A stretch of DNA of 6,688 nt from Candidatus Nomurabacteria bacterium (GCA_943355135.1 CALREG010000028.1:1-6688); one strand, 5' to 3'; positions 1 to 4,393 are shown, counted from the stretch's first letter. Numbers and translations are program-made. The notes: a model not told the origin generated them from the letters alone.

Positions 1-42
1 GATATCGCGCTCTTCAGCGCGCCGCAAGACTACGTCGCTCAT
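1..42 (-). CDS. N-terminal fragment of a possible GNAT acetyltransferase
   Basis: Only the first 14 codons lie in the window; the gene runs off the left edge. They read MSDVVLRRAEERDI. The pattern of a short beta strand followed by R-R-A-x-x-x-D-I is the usual opening of GNAT-family N-acetyltransferases, which move an acetyl group from acetyl-CoA to an amine. That is an inference from very few residues. The start is supported by a GGGAG Shine-Dalgarno at 50-54 on the minus strand, 7 nt before the ATG, and by an extended -10 box about 70 bp upstream. Any protein starting with a beta strand could look similar, so the gene start is firmer than the family. Confidence 0.45.
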   Translation of the reverse strand, partial: MSDVVLRRAEERDI

Positions 43-109
43 AATTTTTCTCCCGTTGCTTCTACTGCTACAACTGACAAACAGACTGTGTGGTTTCGGT
101 GCTTGACCG

Positions 110-118
110 ATAATAGCA
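110..118 (-). promoter_or_regulatory. Extended -10 promoter for the leftward partial gene
   Basis: On the minus strand this reads TGCTATTAT, an extended -10 (TGn + TATTAT). The 17-bp-spaced -35 position (133-138) is only TACTTT, so the TGn motif would have to compensate. Transcription would start near 103, giving a leader of about 60 nt before the ATG at 42. It overlaps the rightward promoter. Confidence 0.4.
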
Positions 119-127
119 TCATGCTAT
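113..127. repeat. Perfect palindrome joining two divergent -10 boxes
   Basis: ATAGCAT and ATGCTAT flank a single central C at 120. The left arm belongs to the leftward extended -10 and the right arm to the rightward one. The symmetry may therefore come simply from two back-to-back promoters, or it may be an operator for a dimeric regulator. An outer pair, TTGAC (103-107) and GTCAA (129-133), adds a second, off-centre inverted repeat. Confidence 0.6.
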
Positions 128-136
128 AGTCAAAAG

Positions 137-262
137 TATGAAGTTCGCGCAGACAAATAATCGTTGGCACCGTCTTTCTATTTCGAAAGCCGGTGTTTGT
201 CGCGCGTAAATTTTTCTCAAAGTTTAAGAGGCAAGAACCGGCTTTTGAAGAAGCCGGTTTTG
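137..262 (+). ncRNA. Candidate structured small RNA or leader RNA
   Basis: A strong promoter just upstream predicts a start near 137. The transcript folds into a long rod. 146-150 pairs with 202-206 and 152-157 with 196-201 (bulged A151). 168-172 pairs with 191-195, and 174-178 with 185-189, under a 6-nt loop. That is 21 Watson-Crick pairs with no G-U, interrupted by a 10-nt one-sided bulge at 158-167 (TAATCGTTGG). A linker and a GC-rich hairpin at 236-259 follow. I recognise no 6S, SRP, tmRNA, RNase P or known riboswitch signature. A 23-codon frame (138-209) starts at the predicted +1 and ends right after the rod, so a leaderless leader peptide is an alternative. Whether the RNA ends near 262 or continues is unclear. 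Confidence 0.5.
236..261 (+). terminator. GC-rich hairpin, weak intrinsic terminator or attenuator
   Basis: AACCGGCTT (236-244) pairs perfectly with AAGCCGGTT (251-259) around a 6-nt loop. Only TTTT follows before GCG, so termination is probably incomplete. A second hairpin, TTTTGCG (258-264) with CGCAAAA (271-277), overlaps the last two stem bases and the T run. It could compete with termination. Confidence 0.45.
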
Positions 263-296
263 CGTTATTGCGCAAAAAGCATCAAGGAGGACAGCT

Positions 297-323
297 ATGA
301 CCCGTCACCGCGGCTGGAAGTAG
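297..323 (+). CDS. 8-residue leader ORF with strong Shine-Dalgarno
   Basis: This 9-codon frame (ATG to TAG) encodes MTRHRGWK. It is preceded by AAGGAGGA at 284-291, with GGAGG 6 nt before the ATG: the best Shine-Dalgarno in the window. The peptide is basic, with one Trp and one His. Such a site on so short a frame suggests ribosome loading in a leader rather than a functional protein. It lies downstream of the hairpin at 236-259 and upstream of hairpins at 334-416 and the 67-aa gene at 448. I see no separate promoter for it. No run of one amino acid is present, so a classical amino-acid attenuator is not supported. Chance is possible. Confidence 0.35.
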   Translation: MTRHRGWK

Positions 324-333
324 TCTCTTCCTA

Positions 334-416
334 ACTCGGCACTATGCTGAGTGACTCCTGACTAAGACTCGGAGCGGGCTGACATCCCGCTTGGCACCAG
401 AAAAAAATCTGTCGCC
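334..416 (+). promoter_or_regulatory. Structured leader upstream of the 67-aa gene
   Basis: Three consecutive hairpins can be drawn. The first is 334-341 with 345-352, a CTA triloop and 8 pairs including a G-U (G338-T348) that forms only in plus-strand RNA. The second is 373-378 with 386-391, six pairs. The third is 393-395 plus 398-401 pairing with 414-416 plus 408-411, around an A6 loop. CTCCT at 355-359 could also pair with AGGAG at 285-289 and mask the Shine-Dalgarno of the 8-codon ORF. I recognise no known riboswitch here. Confidence 0.35.
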
Positions 417-447
417 TGTTCTTGGTTCTTTCACAGCGGAGTAGCAG

Positions 448-651
448 ATGTATAGGCAGAAGTTCCCCGAAGGGTCTTCAGGGATGGTCTATGGACCCGA
501 CGACCGGCCAGTGCGCAGAACGCGCGCACATAGGCTCGCAGGTTATACCGAACCCGTAGCAGCCTATGGAGTCGGCCGCAACGAAGCGTACATCGACGAA
601 GAGGGAGCGTGGCTCAATGCCGCATTCCTTGAGCCGGAAGAAAAGAAGTAG
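448..651 (+). CDS. 67-aa orphan protein of unknown function
   Basis: I do not recognise this protein. It is soluble and charged, with a basic middle (RRTRAHR near residues 23-29) and an acidic C-terminal half that ends in a lysine-rich tail. It has no membrane segment, cysteines or evident metal motif. Its reality as a gene is supported by GGAG at 438-441, 6 nt before the ATG, and by a strong terminator starting 4 nt after the TAG stop. It is the only sizeable frame in the 43-680 stretch with proper start and end signals. It has no clear promoter of its own, so it probably depends on the promoter at 103-130 and readthrough of the structured leader. The opposite charges of the two halves would suit an RNA- or protein-binding adaptor, but that is speculation. 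Confidence 0.6.
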   Translation: MYRQKFPEGSSGMVYGPDDRPVRRTRAHRLAGYTEPVAAYGVGRNEAYIDEEGAWLNAAFLEPEEKK

Positions 652-655
652 CAGC

Positions 656-683
656 CCGCCGCGAGCAATCGCGGCGGTTTTTT
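656..683 (+). terminator. Strong intrinsic terminator of the 67-aa gene
   Basis: Nine perfect pairs, CCGCCGCGA (656-664) with TCGCGGCGG (669-677), sit around a GCAA tetraloop and are followed by TTTTTTA. The T run overlaps the stop codon of the convergent protease gene (682-684). In the leftward direction the hairpin has no good T run, so it is a poorer terminator for the protease. Confidence 0.9.
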
Positions 684-1821
684 ATTTGCCCAAGACTTTA
701 AAGAGCGCTGCGCGCTCGGTGACGGCGGTGGTAGAGGCAAAGACGGCCGCTTTGGCAGTGAGGTTACCAGAGAGCAAGAGTACGATACCACCCTCGCCCT
801 GCGCGGCGAGGCTGTCGTCTATGTGTGCCAGCGATATGGCGCGCAAGTCGCGGTCTCCGGTCGATACGCCGCTGGTTGCGGTGGCAATGATGCCCATAAG
901 TTTGCCATCAGTGAGGCGTGCAACTGCTCCGCCAGAGGAGCCGCCTTGCGAGACGACCGTGCCCCCGATAGAAAAGAGGTCTACTTGTTTGTCGCCGGTA
1001 AAAGAAAACAGTTGCGTTACGTAGGCGATGGCCGAACTGAGATACAAGTTTTTTTGCACGGTTTGGCTACCCAAAAAGCCCGCAGGGTAGGCGGCAAGGA
1101 GCATTGGGTCGCCGATGTCGACGTAGCCGCGATTCATCTCCATACGCTCAAAACTCGACGGCAATGTGGCCGCAGGGTCTGTCCGGCCAGTAATGAGCAA
1201 AAAGGCGTAGTCGTGCTCGCCGGTGCCGGTCGCAACCGACTCCTTCAGTTGAGAGTCGTTGGCGGCCACCCATGTCGGCGGGAGGTACAGCAGTGTCGCG
1301 GTGTAACGCTCCTGTGCGGGCGAGCCGATGCGTATAGTGCAGGTGACGTTGTCTTTGATCATGTAGTCGCGCAAAAGGAAAAACTGCCCAATGTGCGCGT
1401 TGGTGAGTATGACGCCGCGGCTGTCTACCACGACTCCACTGCCGCTGATGCCGTTGATGCCGACTTGTGGCAGGCATAAAATATTGACCAGCGCGGCGCG
1501 CGCCTCGTCGTTGATCTGGGCTTCAGTTTTGGTTGGAAGGGGAGGGGGTGTAACTACAGGAGTAGGAGTTGGTATTACTGGGGCTGCTACAACCGGCGGC
1601 TTTGAGGGTGTTTTTATTGTCGGCTTAGTGCTGGTGGCCGCTGGAGCAGTGGTTGTAGAAGTCGTTGTGGCCACAGATTCTGCCACGGGTGCTACAGGAG
1701 TGGGAACAAATACTTTTGTTTGAGATATTGGGAATATACTTCCGACAAAAATGAGAAGGGTAGTAAGACCGGTAGCAAGAAGAGAAATTAAAGAATCTAG
1801 CCACTGCATATCCACAATCAT
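682..1821 (-). CDS. Membrane-anchored trypsin-like serine protease
   Basis: This is a 379-aa protein from the ATG at 1821. It has a short cytoplasmic start, one hydrophobic segment (about residues 10-32), a Pro/Thr/Ala/Val-rich linker to about residue 97, then a chymotrypsin-fold protease domain. The catalytic triad is visible: His143 in LTNAH, Asp204 in EHDYAFLL, and Ser296 in GGSSGG (GSSGG in place of trypsin's GDSGG, as in many bacterial relatives). Cys116 and Cys161 could form a disulfide outside the membrane. No PDZ domain follows, so it is not a full HtrA/DegP. It likely cleaves extracytoplasmic proteins; the substrate is unknown. The frame stays open up to 1947, but that would run into the divergent gene and past the promoter. 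Met5 (1809) is another possible start. An AGGG about 17 nt before the ATG is too distant to be a good Shine-Dalgarno. Confidence 0.87.
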   Translation of the reverse strand: MIVDMQWLDSLISLLATGLTTLLIFVGSIFPISQTKVFVPTPVAPVAESVATTTSTTTAPAATSTKPTIKTPSKPPVVAAPVIPTPTPVVTPPPLPTKTEAQINDEARAALVNILCLPQVGINGISGSGVVVDSRGVILTNAHIGQFFLLRDYMIKDNVTCTIRIGSPAQERYTATLLYLPPTWVAANDSQLKESVATGTGEHDYAFLLITGRTDPAATLPSSFERMEMNRGYVDIGDPMLLAAYPAGFLGSQTVQKNLYLSSAIAYVTQLFSFTGDKQVDLFSIGGTVVSQGGSSGGAVARLTDGKLMGIIATATSGVSTGDRDLRAISLAHIDDSLAAQGEGGIVLLLSGNLTAKAAVFASTTAVTERAALFKVLGK

Positions 1822-1831
1822 ATCATATCCG

Positions 1832-1854
1832 AACCCTAGATATATGTTAGGGTT
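1832..1854. repeat. Inverted repeat in the divergent control region
   Basis: AACCCTA (1832-1838) and TAGGGTT (1848-1854) are perfect 7-bp arms around a 9-bp AT-rich centre. The repeat covers the predicted protease transcription start (about 1849) and the -35 zone of the divergent HTH gene. This is the usual position and form of an operator for a dimeric regulator. The HTH protein encoded alongside is an obvious candidate, but that is inference. Confidence 0.5.
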
Positions 1855-1855
1855 A

Positions 1856-1885
1856 ATTATAAGTATAGTATGCATGCACCCACAA
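1856..1885 (-). promoter_or_regulatory. Promoter of the serine protease gene
   Basis: On the minus strand a perfect -10 TATAAT (1856-1861) lies 18 bp from TTGTGG (1880-1885), a partial -35. The predicted start near 1849 leaves a leader of about 28 nt to the ATG at 1821. The -35 lies inside the first codons of the divergent gene. Confidence 0.5.
1858..1863 (+). promoter_or_regulatory. -10 box for leaderless transcription of the HTH gene
   Basis: TATAAG ends 6 nt before the ATG at 1870, which puts the predicted +1 on the start codon. There is no Shine-Dalgarno. No good -35 is visible; its expected place falls in the inverted repeat. It overlaps the leftward -10 (1856-1861), so the two promoters cannot both be occupied. 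Confidence 0.35.
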
Positions 1886-2541
1886 TAAGAGAAAAAGTGT
1901 TGGAACTCAGGAACGCAGGCTATTCGTATACATACATATCCGCCCAAACTGGTATTTCAAAAAGTACTCTAAGTGGGTGGCTCGGTGCCGTTCCGTATAT
2001 TCCTAATGAAGAGACTGTTCTAAAAATAGGGAAAGCGCGGGCTGCGTCTGGGGAAGCAAAAAATAAGGTAAAGCGAGAGTCGATAGCCTTTGCTGGGGAA
2101 GAGGCTTTAAAAGATATTGGAAAAGTTTCAGAACGTGATTTGTTTATGCTTGGACTTGGTTTATTTATTGGAGAAGGGTCAAAATCCTCTCAGTTAGTTT
2201 CTTTTGTAAATTCAAATCCAAAAGTAGTAAGGTTTATTGTTCATTGGTTTACTCAAGTTTTGGGACTTTCAAAAAAAAATATAACTATCCGTCTTCACCT
2301 TTATCCTGATAATGACCAGCTTGCGTGTGTACTATTTTGGTCGAATGTCACAAATATCCCTACACGGCAATTTCAAAAAACATATATTGATCGTCGTGAG
2401 AATAAAAAGGCGATAAAGACCGGCAAACTTCCGTATGGAACGGCACATGTAGTTATAAGAAGCAGGGGGGAGAAACGTTTTGGCGTCCATCTGGCTAGGA
2501 AAATACAAGCATATTCTGCTATAGTGCTCGAGGTGCGATAA
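1870..2541 (+). CDS. HTH + LAGLIDADG-like DNA-binding protein
   Basis: A 223-aa protein. Residues about 6-38 form a resolvase-like helix-turn-helix ending in ISKSTLSGWL. After a basic linker (about 55-70), residues about 92-195 contain LGLGLFIGEGSK (94-105), SFVNSNP (111-117), IRLHLYPDND (140-149) and TRQFQKTYI (165-173). From memory this resembles a conserved hypothetical family common in CPR bacteria, with a LAGLIDADG-type fold as in homing endonucleases and the WhiA regulator. Gly-Glu-Gly stands where an active LAGLIDADG enzyme has its acidic residue, so nuclease activity is possible but unproven. A regulator is equally plausible. The gene is visibly AT-richer than its neighbours, which hints at separate ancestry. 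It ends 4 nt before tRNA-Gly and diverges from the protease gene across 48 bp. No Shine-Dalgarno precedes the ATG. Confidence 0.85.
   Translation: MHAPTIREKVLELRNAGYSYTYISAQTGISKSTLSGWLGAVPYIPNEETVLKIGKARAASGEAKNKVKRESIAFAGEEALKDIGKVSERDLFMLGLGLFIGEGSKSSQLVSFVNSNPKVVRFIVHWFTQVLGLSKKNITIRLHLYPDNDQLACVLFWSNVTNIPTRQFQKTYIDRRENKKAIKTGKLPYGTAHVVIRSRGEKRFGVHLARKIQAYSAIVLEVR
2517..2525 (+). promoter_or_regulatory. Extended -10 promoter for tRNA-Gly
   Basis: TGCTATAGT is an extended -10 inside the 3' end of the HTH gene. The predicted start is near 2532, about 13 nt before the mature tRNA. The same nine bases form the -10 of the promoter at 103-130. No good -35 is visible (AGGAAA at the 17-bp position). 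The downstream DUF3298 gene would share this transcript. Confidence 0.5.
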
Positions 2542-2545
2542 TATT

Positions 2546-2616
2546 GCGGACGTGGTCTAACGGTATGACGGGTGCCTTCCAAGCACTCAGCGCGGGTTCG
2601 ACTCCCGCCGTCCGCA
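2546..2616 (+). tRNA. tRNA-Gly (anticodon TCC)
   Basis: A full cloverleaf is present. The acceptor stem GCGGACG pairs with CGTCCGC (2609-2615). The D arm is GTC/GAC with GG in the loop. The anticodon stem is GGTGC/GCACT with loop CTTCCAA (anticodon TCC at 2578-2580), and the T arm is GCGGG/CCCGC with TTCGACT. C35 and C36 fit glycine identity; it reads GGA and probably GGG. The discriminator (2616) is A, where typical bacterial tRNA-Gly carries U. CCA is not encoded (CTG follows), so a CCA-adding enzyme must supply it. Confidence 0.96.
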
Positions 2617-2632
2617 CTGATAAAATAAATTT

Positions 2633-3370
2633 ATGCAATTTAAACAGGCAGGATGGGCTCTTCTTATACTTATTATTGGGGCGGTTATTTTTGGTCTATT
2701 GGCTTCAAAAACTAACCCGGGCACAATGCCTATTGTGCAAGGCGCGCCTATCCTTGCGGGTACCGAGACAAAAGAGGGAGATTTTCTCTACACAGAAGAT
2801 GCGCCGTATTACACCATCGAGGCACGTTATCCTGCGCATGAGCCGGTGGTCGAGCAGGCGGTCGCCGACCGCATTGAGGAGTTTAAAAAGAATGGTGACT
2901 TTGCAAACCTGACCGCCGAAGATATCAACATCCAAGGGCTTGGTCCCGATCGCAAGTATGCGCTCGATATGGAGTACAAAACATATATCTCACCAAACAC
3001 GGTGTCATATGCGTACACTATCTACGAAGACACGCTCGGTGCACACCCCAACGTCTACTTTAAAACATTTGTGTTTGATCAAAATGATACCCAACTGACG
3101 ATTAAAGACATTCTGGCTTCTAACTCCAATGGGCTGGAGGAACTGTCACTCCTAGTCTCTAATGATGTGGTTGCACAATACAAAGAGCGCGCACAGGTTG
3201 ATGACACGACAGGGCTTATATATGACGAAGGGCTGGCTCCTAAAGAGGACAACTTCAGCAACTTTGTGATTGACCGCGACACCTTGGTTATTCAGATACC
3301 GCCGTATCAGGTGGCGGCCTACGCAGTAGGAAGCTTTGAGGTGCGGATCAAACTTACAGACATTCAGTAA
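2633..3370 (+). CDS. Membrane-anchored DUF3298 (RsiV-like) protein
   Basis: A 245-aa protein with one N-terminal hydrophobic segment (about residues 7-24), acting as an uncleaved signal anchor or signal peptide. The rest would lie outside the cytoplasmic membrane. Residues about 57-150 fit a PdaC/DUF4163-type region, including YTIYED and GAHPN (136-140). Residues about 150-245 fit DUF3298, with the family's GL-P (200-203), NFSNFVI (207-213) and IPPYQVAAYAVG (222-233). This module occurs in the anti-sigma factor RsiV, in the polysaccharide deacetylase PdaC and in many standalone envelope proteins. No catalytic domain or cytoplasmic anti-sigma domain is present here, so a specific role cannot be given. 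No Shine-Dalgarno precedes the ATG, which lies 16 nt after the tRNA. A perfect terminator begins at the base after the TAA. Confidence 0.9.
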   Translation: MQFKQAGWALLILIIGAVIFGLLASKTNPGTMPIVQGAPILAGTETKEGDFLYTEDAPYYTIEARYPAHEPVVEQAVADRIEEFKKNGDFANLTAEDINIQGLGPDRKYALDMEYKTYISPNTVSYAYTIYEDTLGAHPNVYFKTFVFDQNDTQLTIKDILASNSNGLEELSLLVSNDVVAQYKERAQVDDTTGLIYDEGLAPKEDNFSNFVIDRDTLVIQIPPYQVAAYAVGSFEVRIKLTDIQ

Positions 3371-3403
3371 CGAAAAAACCCGCCGAGGTGGCGGGTTTTT
3401 TCG
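3371..3403. terminator. Bidirectional terminator between DUF3298 gene and HU
   Basis: Fourteen perfect pairs, CGAAAAAACCCGCC (3371-3384) with GGCGGGTTTTTTCG (3390-3403), surround the loop GAGGT. Six A's on the left and six T's on the right give a U run in both directions. It ends the rightward gene at 3370 and the leftward HU gene at 3419. Confidence 0.92.
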
Positions 3404-3418
3404 TCTCGAGAGGATTTG

Positions 3419-3691
3419 CTAGCGAACCGCTTCTTTAAGCGCCTTGGCTGCTTGGAACTTCGGCACGCGCATCGCGGGGACCTGTACGGTCGCGCCCGTG
3501 CGTGGGTTGCGTGCTTGGCGAGCGGCGCGCATCTTGGTTTTGAAGATGCCGAGGCCTGCGACGGAGACGTCGCCACCCTTTTTGAGCTCGCTGACGATGG
3601 CATCTATCATGGACTCGACGGCGCGCTCAGCGTCGGCCTTGGTTGTCCCAAGGACGCCGTGCACTTTTTCCGCAATATCCTGTTTATTCAT
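3419..3691 (-). CDS. hup: HU-family DNA-binding protein
   Basis: HU forms dimers that bend and compact DNA without strong sequence preference. The 90-aa product has the typical length: an alpha-helical dimerisation half starting MNKQDIAEKV, then the beta core (GLGIFKTK, 46-53) and the DNA-contacting arm with RNPRTG (61-66). Pro63 is the residue that intercalates between base pairs. The C-terminus PKFQAAKALKEAV is canonical. The frame is open to 3748, but that would place the start upstream of the gene's own promoter (-10 at 3732-3737), so the ATG at 3691 is correct. Its leader is about 34 nt with no good Shine-Dalgarno. HU versus IHF subunit cannot be fixed without a comparison, but the short generic sequence favours HU. 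Confidence 0.95.
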   Translation of the reverse strand: MNKQDIAEKVHGVLGTTKADAERAVESMIDAIVSELKKGGDVSVAGLGIFKTKMRAARQARNPRTGATVQVPAMRVPKFQAAKALKEAVR

Positions 3692-3731
3692 ATGTATAAA
3701 CGTTATTAGTAACCTGACACCCTGTGCGGGT

Positions 3732-3759
3732 AGTATACCCCCCTCCAAAAAGCGTGCAA
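3732..3759 (-). promoter_or_regulatory. Promoter of the HU gene
   Basis: On the minus strand, -35 TTGCAC (3754-3759), a 16-bp spacer ending in a run of six G's, and -10 TATACT (3732-3737). Transcription should start near 3725, 34 nt before the HU ATG. The position decides the HU start codon. Confidence 0.72.
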
Positions 3760-3796
3760 CCCCTTATTTTTCAACCCGTTCCGACCTTGCGTCGGA

Positions 3797-3825
3797 AAGA
3801 AAAAGGCTCCCCAACGCGGGGAGCC
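3797..3825 (-). terminator. Terminator of the 165-aa gene
   Basis: On the minus strand GGCTCCCC (3818-3825) pairs with GGGGAGCC (3805-3812) around a 5-nt loop, followed by TTTTTCTTT. It begins 5 nt after the TGA stop. A second perfect hairpin, TTCCGAC (3779-3785) with GTCGGAA (3791-3797), lies immediately beyond and overlaps the end of the T run. Confidence 0.88.
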
Positions 3826-3830
3826 AAGCC

Positions 3831-4328
3831 TCATATCAGTCTTGAGCTGTACTGCAGTGCGTCGATCATCAGCGACATAACCTGCTCATGCTCTGCCAAA
3901 GAGAGCAGGGGAGGCATGTAGCCGCACCCGCACTCCGGTCCGTACGAGAACTGGAGCATTTTTTGTATCGCTCGGTAGTCCTCCGACGGAGTTGCGAGCA
4001 ATACGGGGGTCGCTTTCCCCAATATCCTGCACGAAAACGCCACAAAGCTCGCCTGCAGTTGTACCGGAGTGTCCGGTTCGGTCACACTGCAGACCAGCAT
4101 GCACGCACCCATCGCCACATCAGGGCGCGCGAGCAATGCAGAGGCGCGGTTCATCGCTGCGTCGAAGACCCCTTCTTCCCAGTGGTTGACCGCGGTGGTT
4201 CCAAGAATGAGCGGTTCAAACAGCTCGCAGAGCGGCATACCACGGCAGTTCTCCAAGACGGACAGAAGTTCCTCTTGATCGATATGCCGGTTGCTTACGG
4301 CGGTTAGCCCCAGTATTGGACGTTGCAT
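3831..4328 (-). CDS. Cysteine-rich 165-aa protein, unknown function
   Basis: I do not recognise this protein with certainty. It has seven cysteines in 165 residues (28, 34, 76, 80, 100, 133, 135), including CGC in PECGCGYMPP, and no membrane segment or signal peptide. The middle (about 55-115) has the rhythm of nucleoside 2-deoxyribosyltransferase-like folds: FDAAMNRA, a strand MGACMLVCSV, then LQASFVAFS and LGKATPVLLAT, like the family's E-x-G-Y-A...GKPV. The expected catalytic Glu would be Gln92, so if the fold is right, activity may be lost or changed. This is weak pattern matching only. The gene is a complete unit with AGGGGG 6-7 nt before the ATG, a plausible promoter 35-60 bp upstream and a strong terminator just after TGA. 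That TGA shows the standard code is in use. Confidence 0.75.
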   Translation of the reverse strand: MQRPILGLTAVSNRHIDQEELLSVLENCRGMPLCELFEPLILGTTAVNHWEEGVFDAAMNRASALLARPDVAMGACMLVCSVTEPDTPVQLQASFVAFSCRILGKATPVLLATPSEDYRAIQKMLQFSYGPECGCGYMPPLLSLAEHEQVMSLMIDALQYSSRLI

Positions 4329-4362
4329 GAAGACCCCCTTAAGTACATGTTGTCCGTCTAGA

Positions 4363-4391
4363 ACCCTACTCCTGCTGGGCTACATTTGCAA
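4363..4391 (-). promoter_or_regulatory. Probable promoter of the 165-aa gene
   Basis: On the minus strand TTGCAA (4386-4391) and TAGGGT (4363-4368) are 17 bp apart. The -10 keeps the key T, A and final T but is otherwise poor. It sits between the rny terminator and the gene and predicts a leader of about 28 nt. Confidence 0.45.
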
Positions 4392-4393
4392 CT

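Larger units (their letters stand above)
103..130 (+). promoter_or_regulatory. Strong sigma70-type promoter, rightward
   Basis: The -35 is TTGACC (103-108), followed by a 16-bp spacer and the -10 TATAGT (125-130). The -10 is preceded by TGC, making it an extended -10 as well. This is one of the best promoter matches in the window. The predicted start is near 136-138. It drives the structured RNA at about 137-262 and possibly, by readthrough, the small genes up to 651. Confidence 0.65.

Noticed and set aside
39..275. 78-codon minus-strand frame across the left intergenic region
   Set aside because: It overlaps both divergent promoters and the structured RNA, has no Shine-Dalgarno, and runs into the start of the leftward gene in another frame.
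823..1479. 218-codon plus-strand frame opposite the protease
   Set aside because: It is antisense to a protease domain with an intact His/Asp/Ser triad, with no start signals and no recognisable domain.
1832..1854. TTAGGG resembling telomere repeat
   Set aside because: There is a single copy as part of an inverted repeat, not a tandem array, so no telomere-like meaning.
1822..1947. 42-residue N-terminal extension of the protease
   Set aside because: It would overlap the start of the divergent gene and lie upstream of the TATAAT promoter. The normal short cytoplasmic start and membrane segment begin at 1821.
2546..2616. Possible sign of the UGA=Gly recoded genetic code
   Set aside because: The anticodon is TCC, not TCA, and a TGA stop just before a strong terminator (3831-3833) shows UGA is read as stop.
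3692..3748. 19-residue N-terminal extension of HU
   Set aside because: The extension lies across the gene's own -10 box and predicted transcription start, and its residues are unlike any HU.
4362..4368. AACCCTA shared with the inverted repeat at 1832-1838
   Set aside because: A single 7-mer without the opposite arm; chance in 6.7 kb is likely, so no shared operator is claimed.
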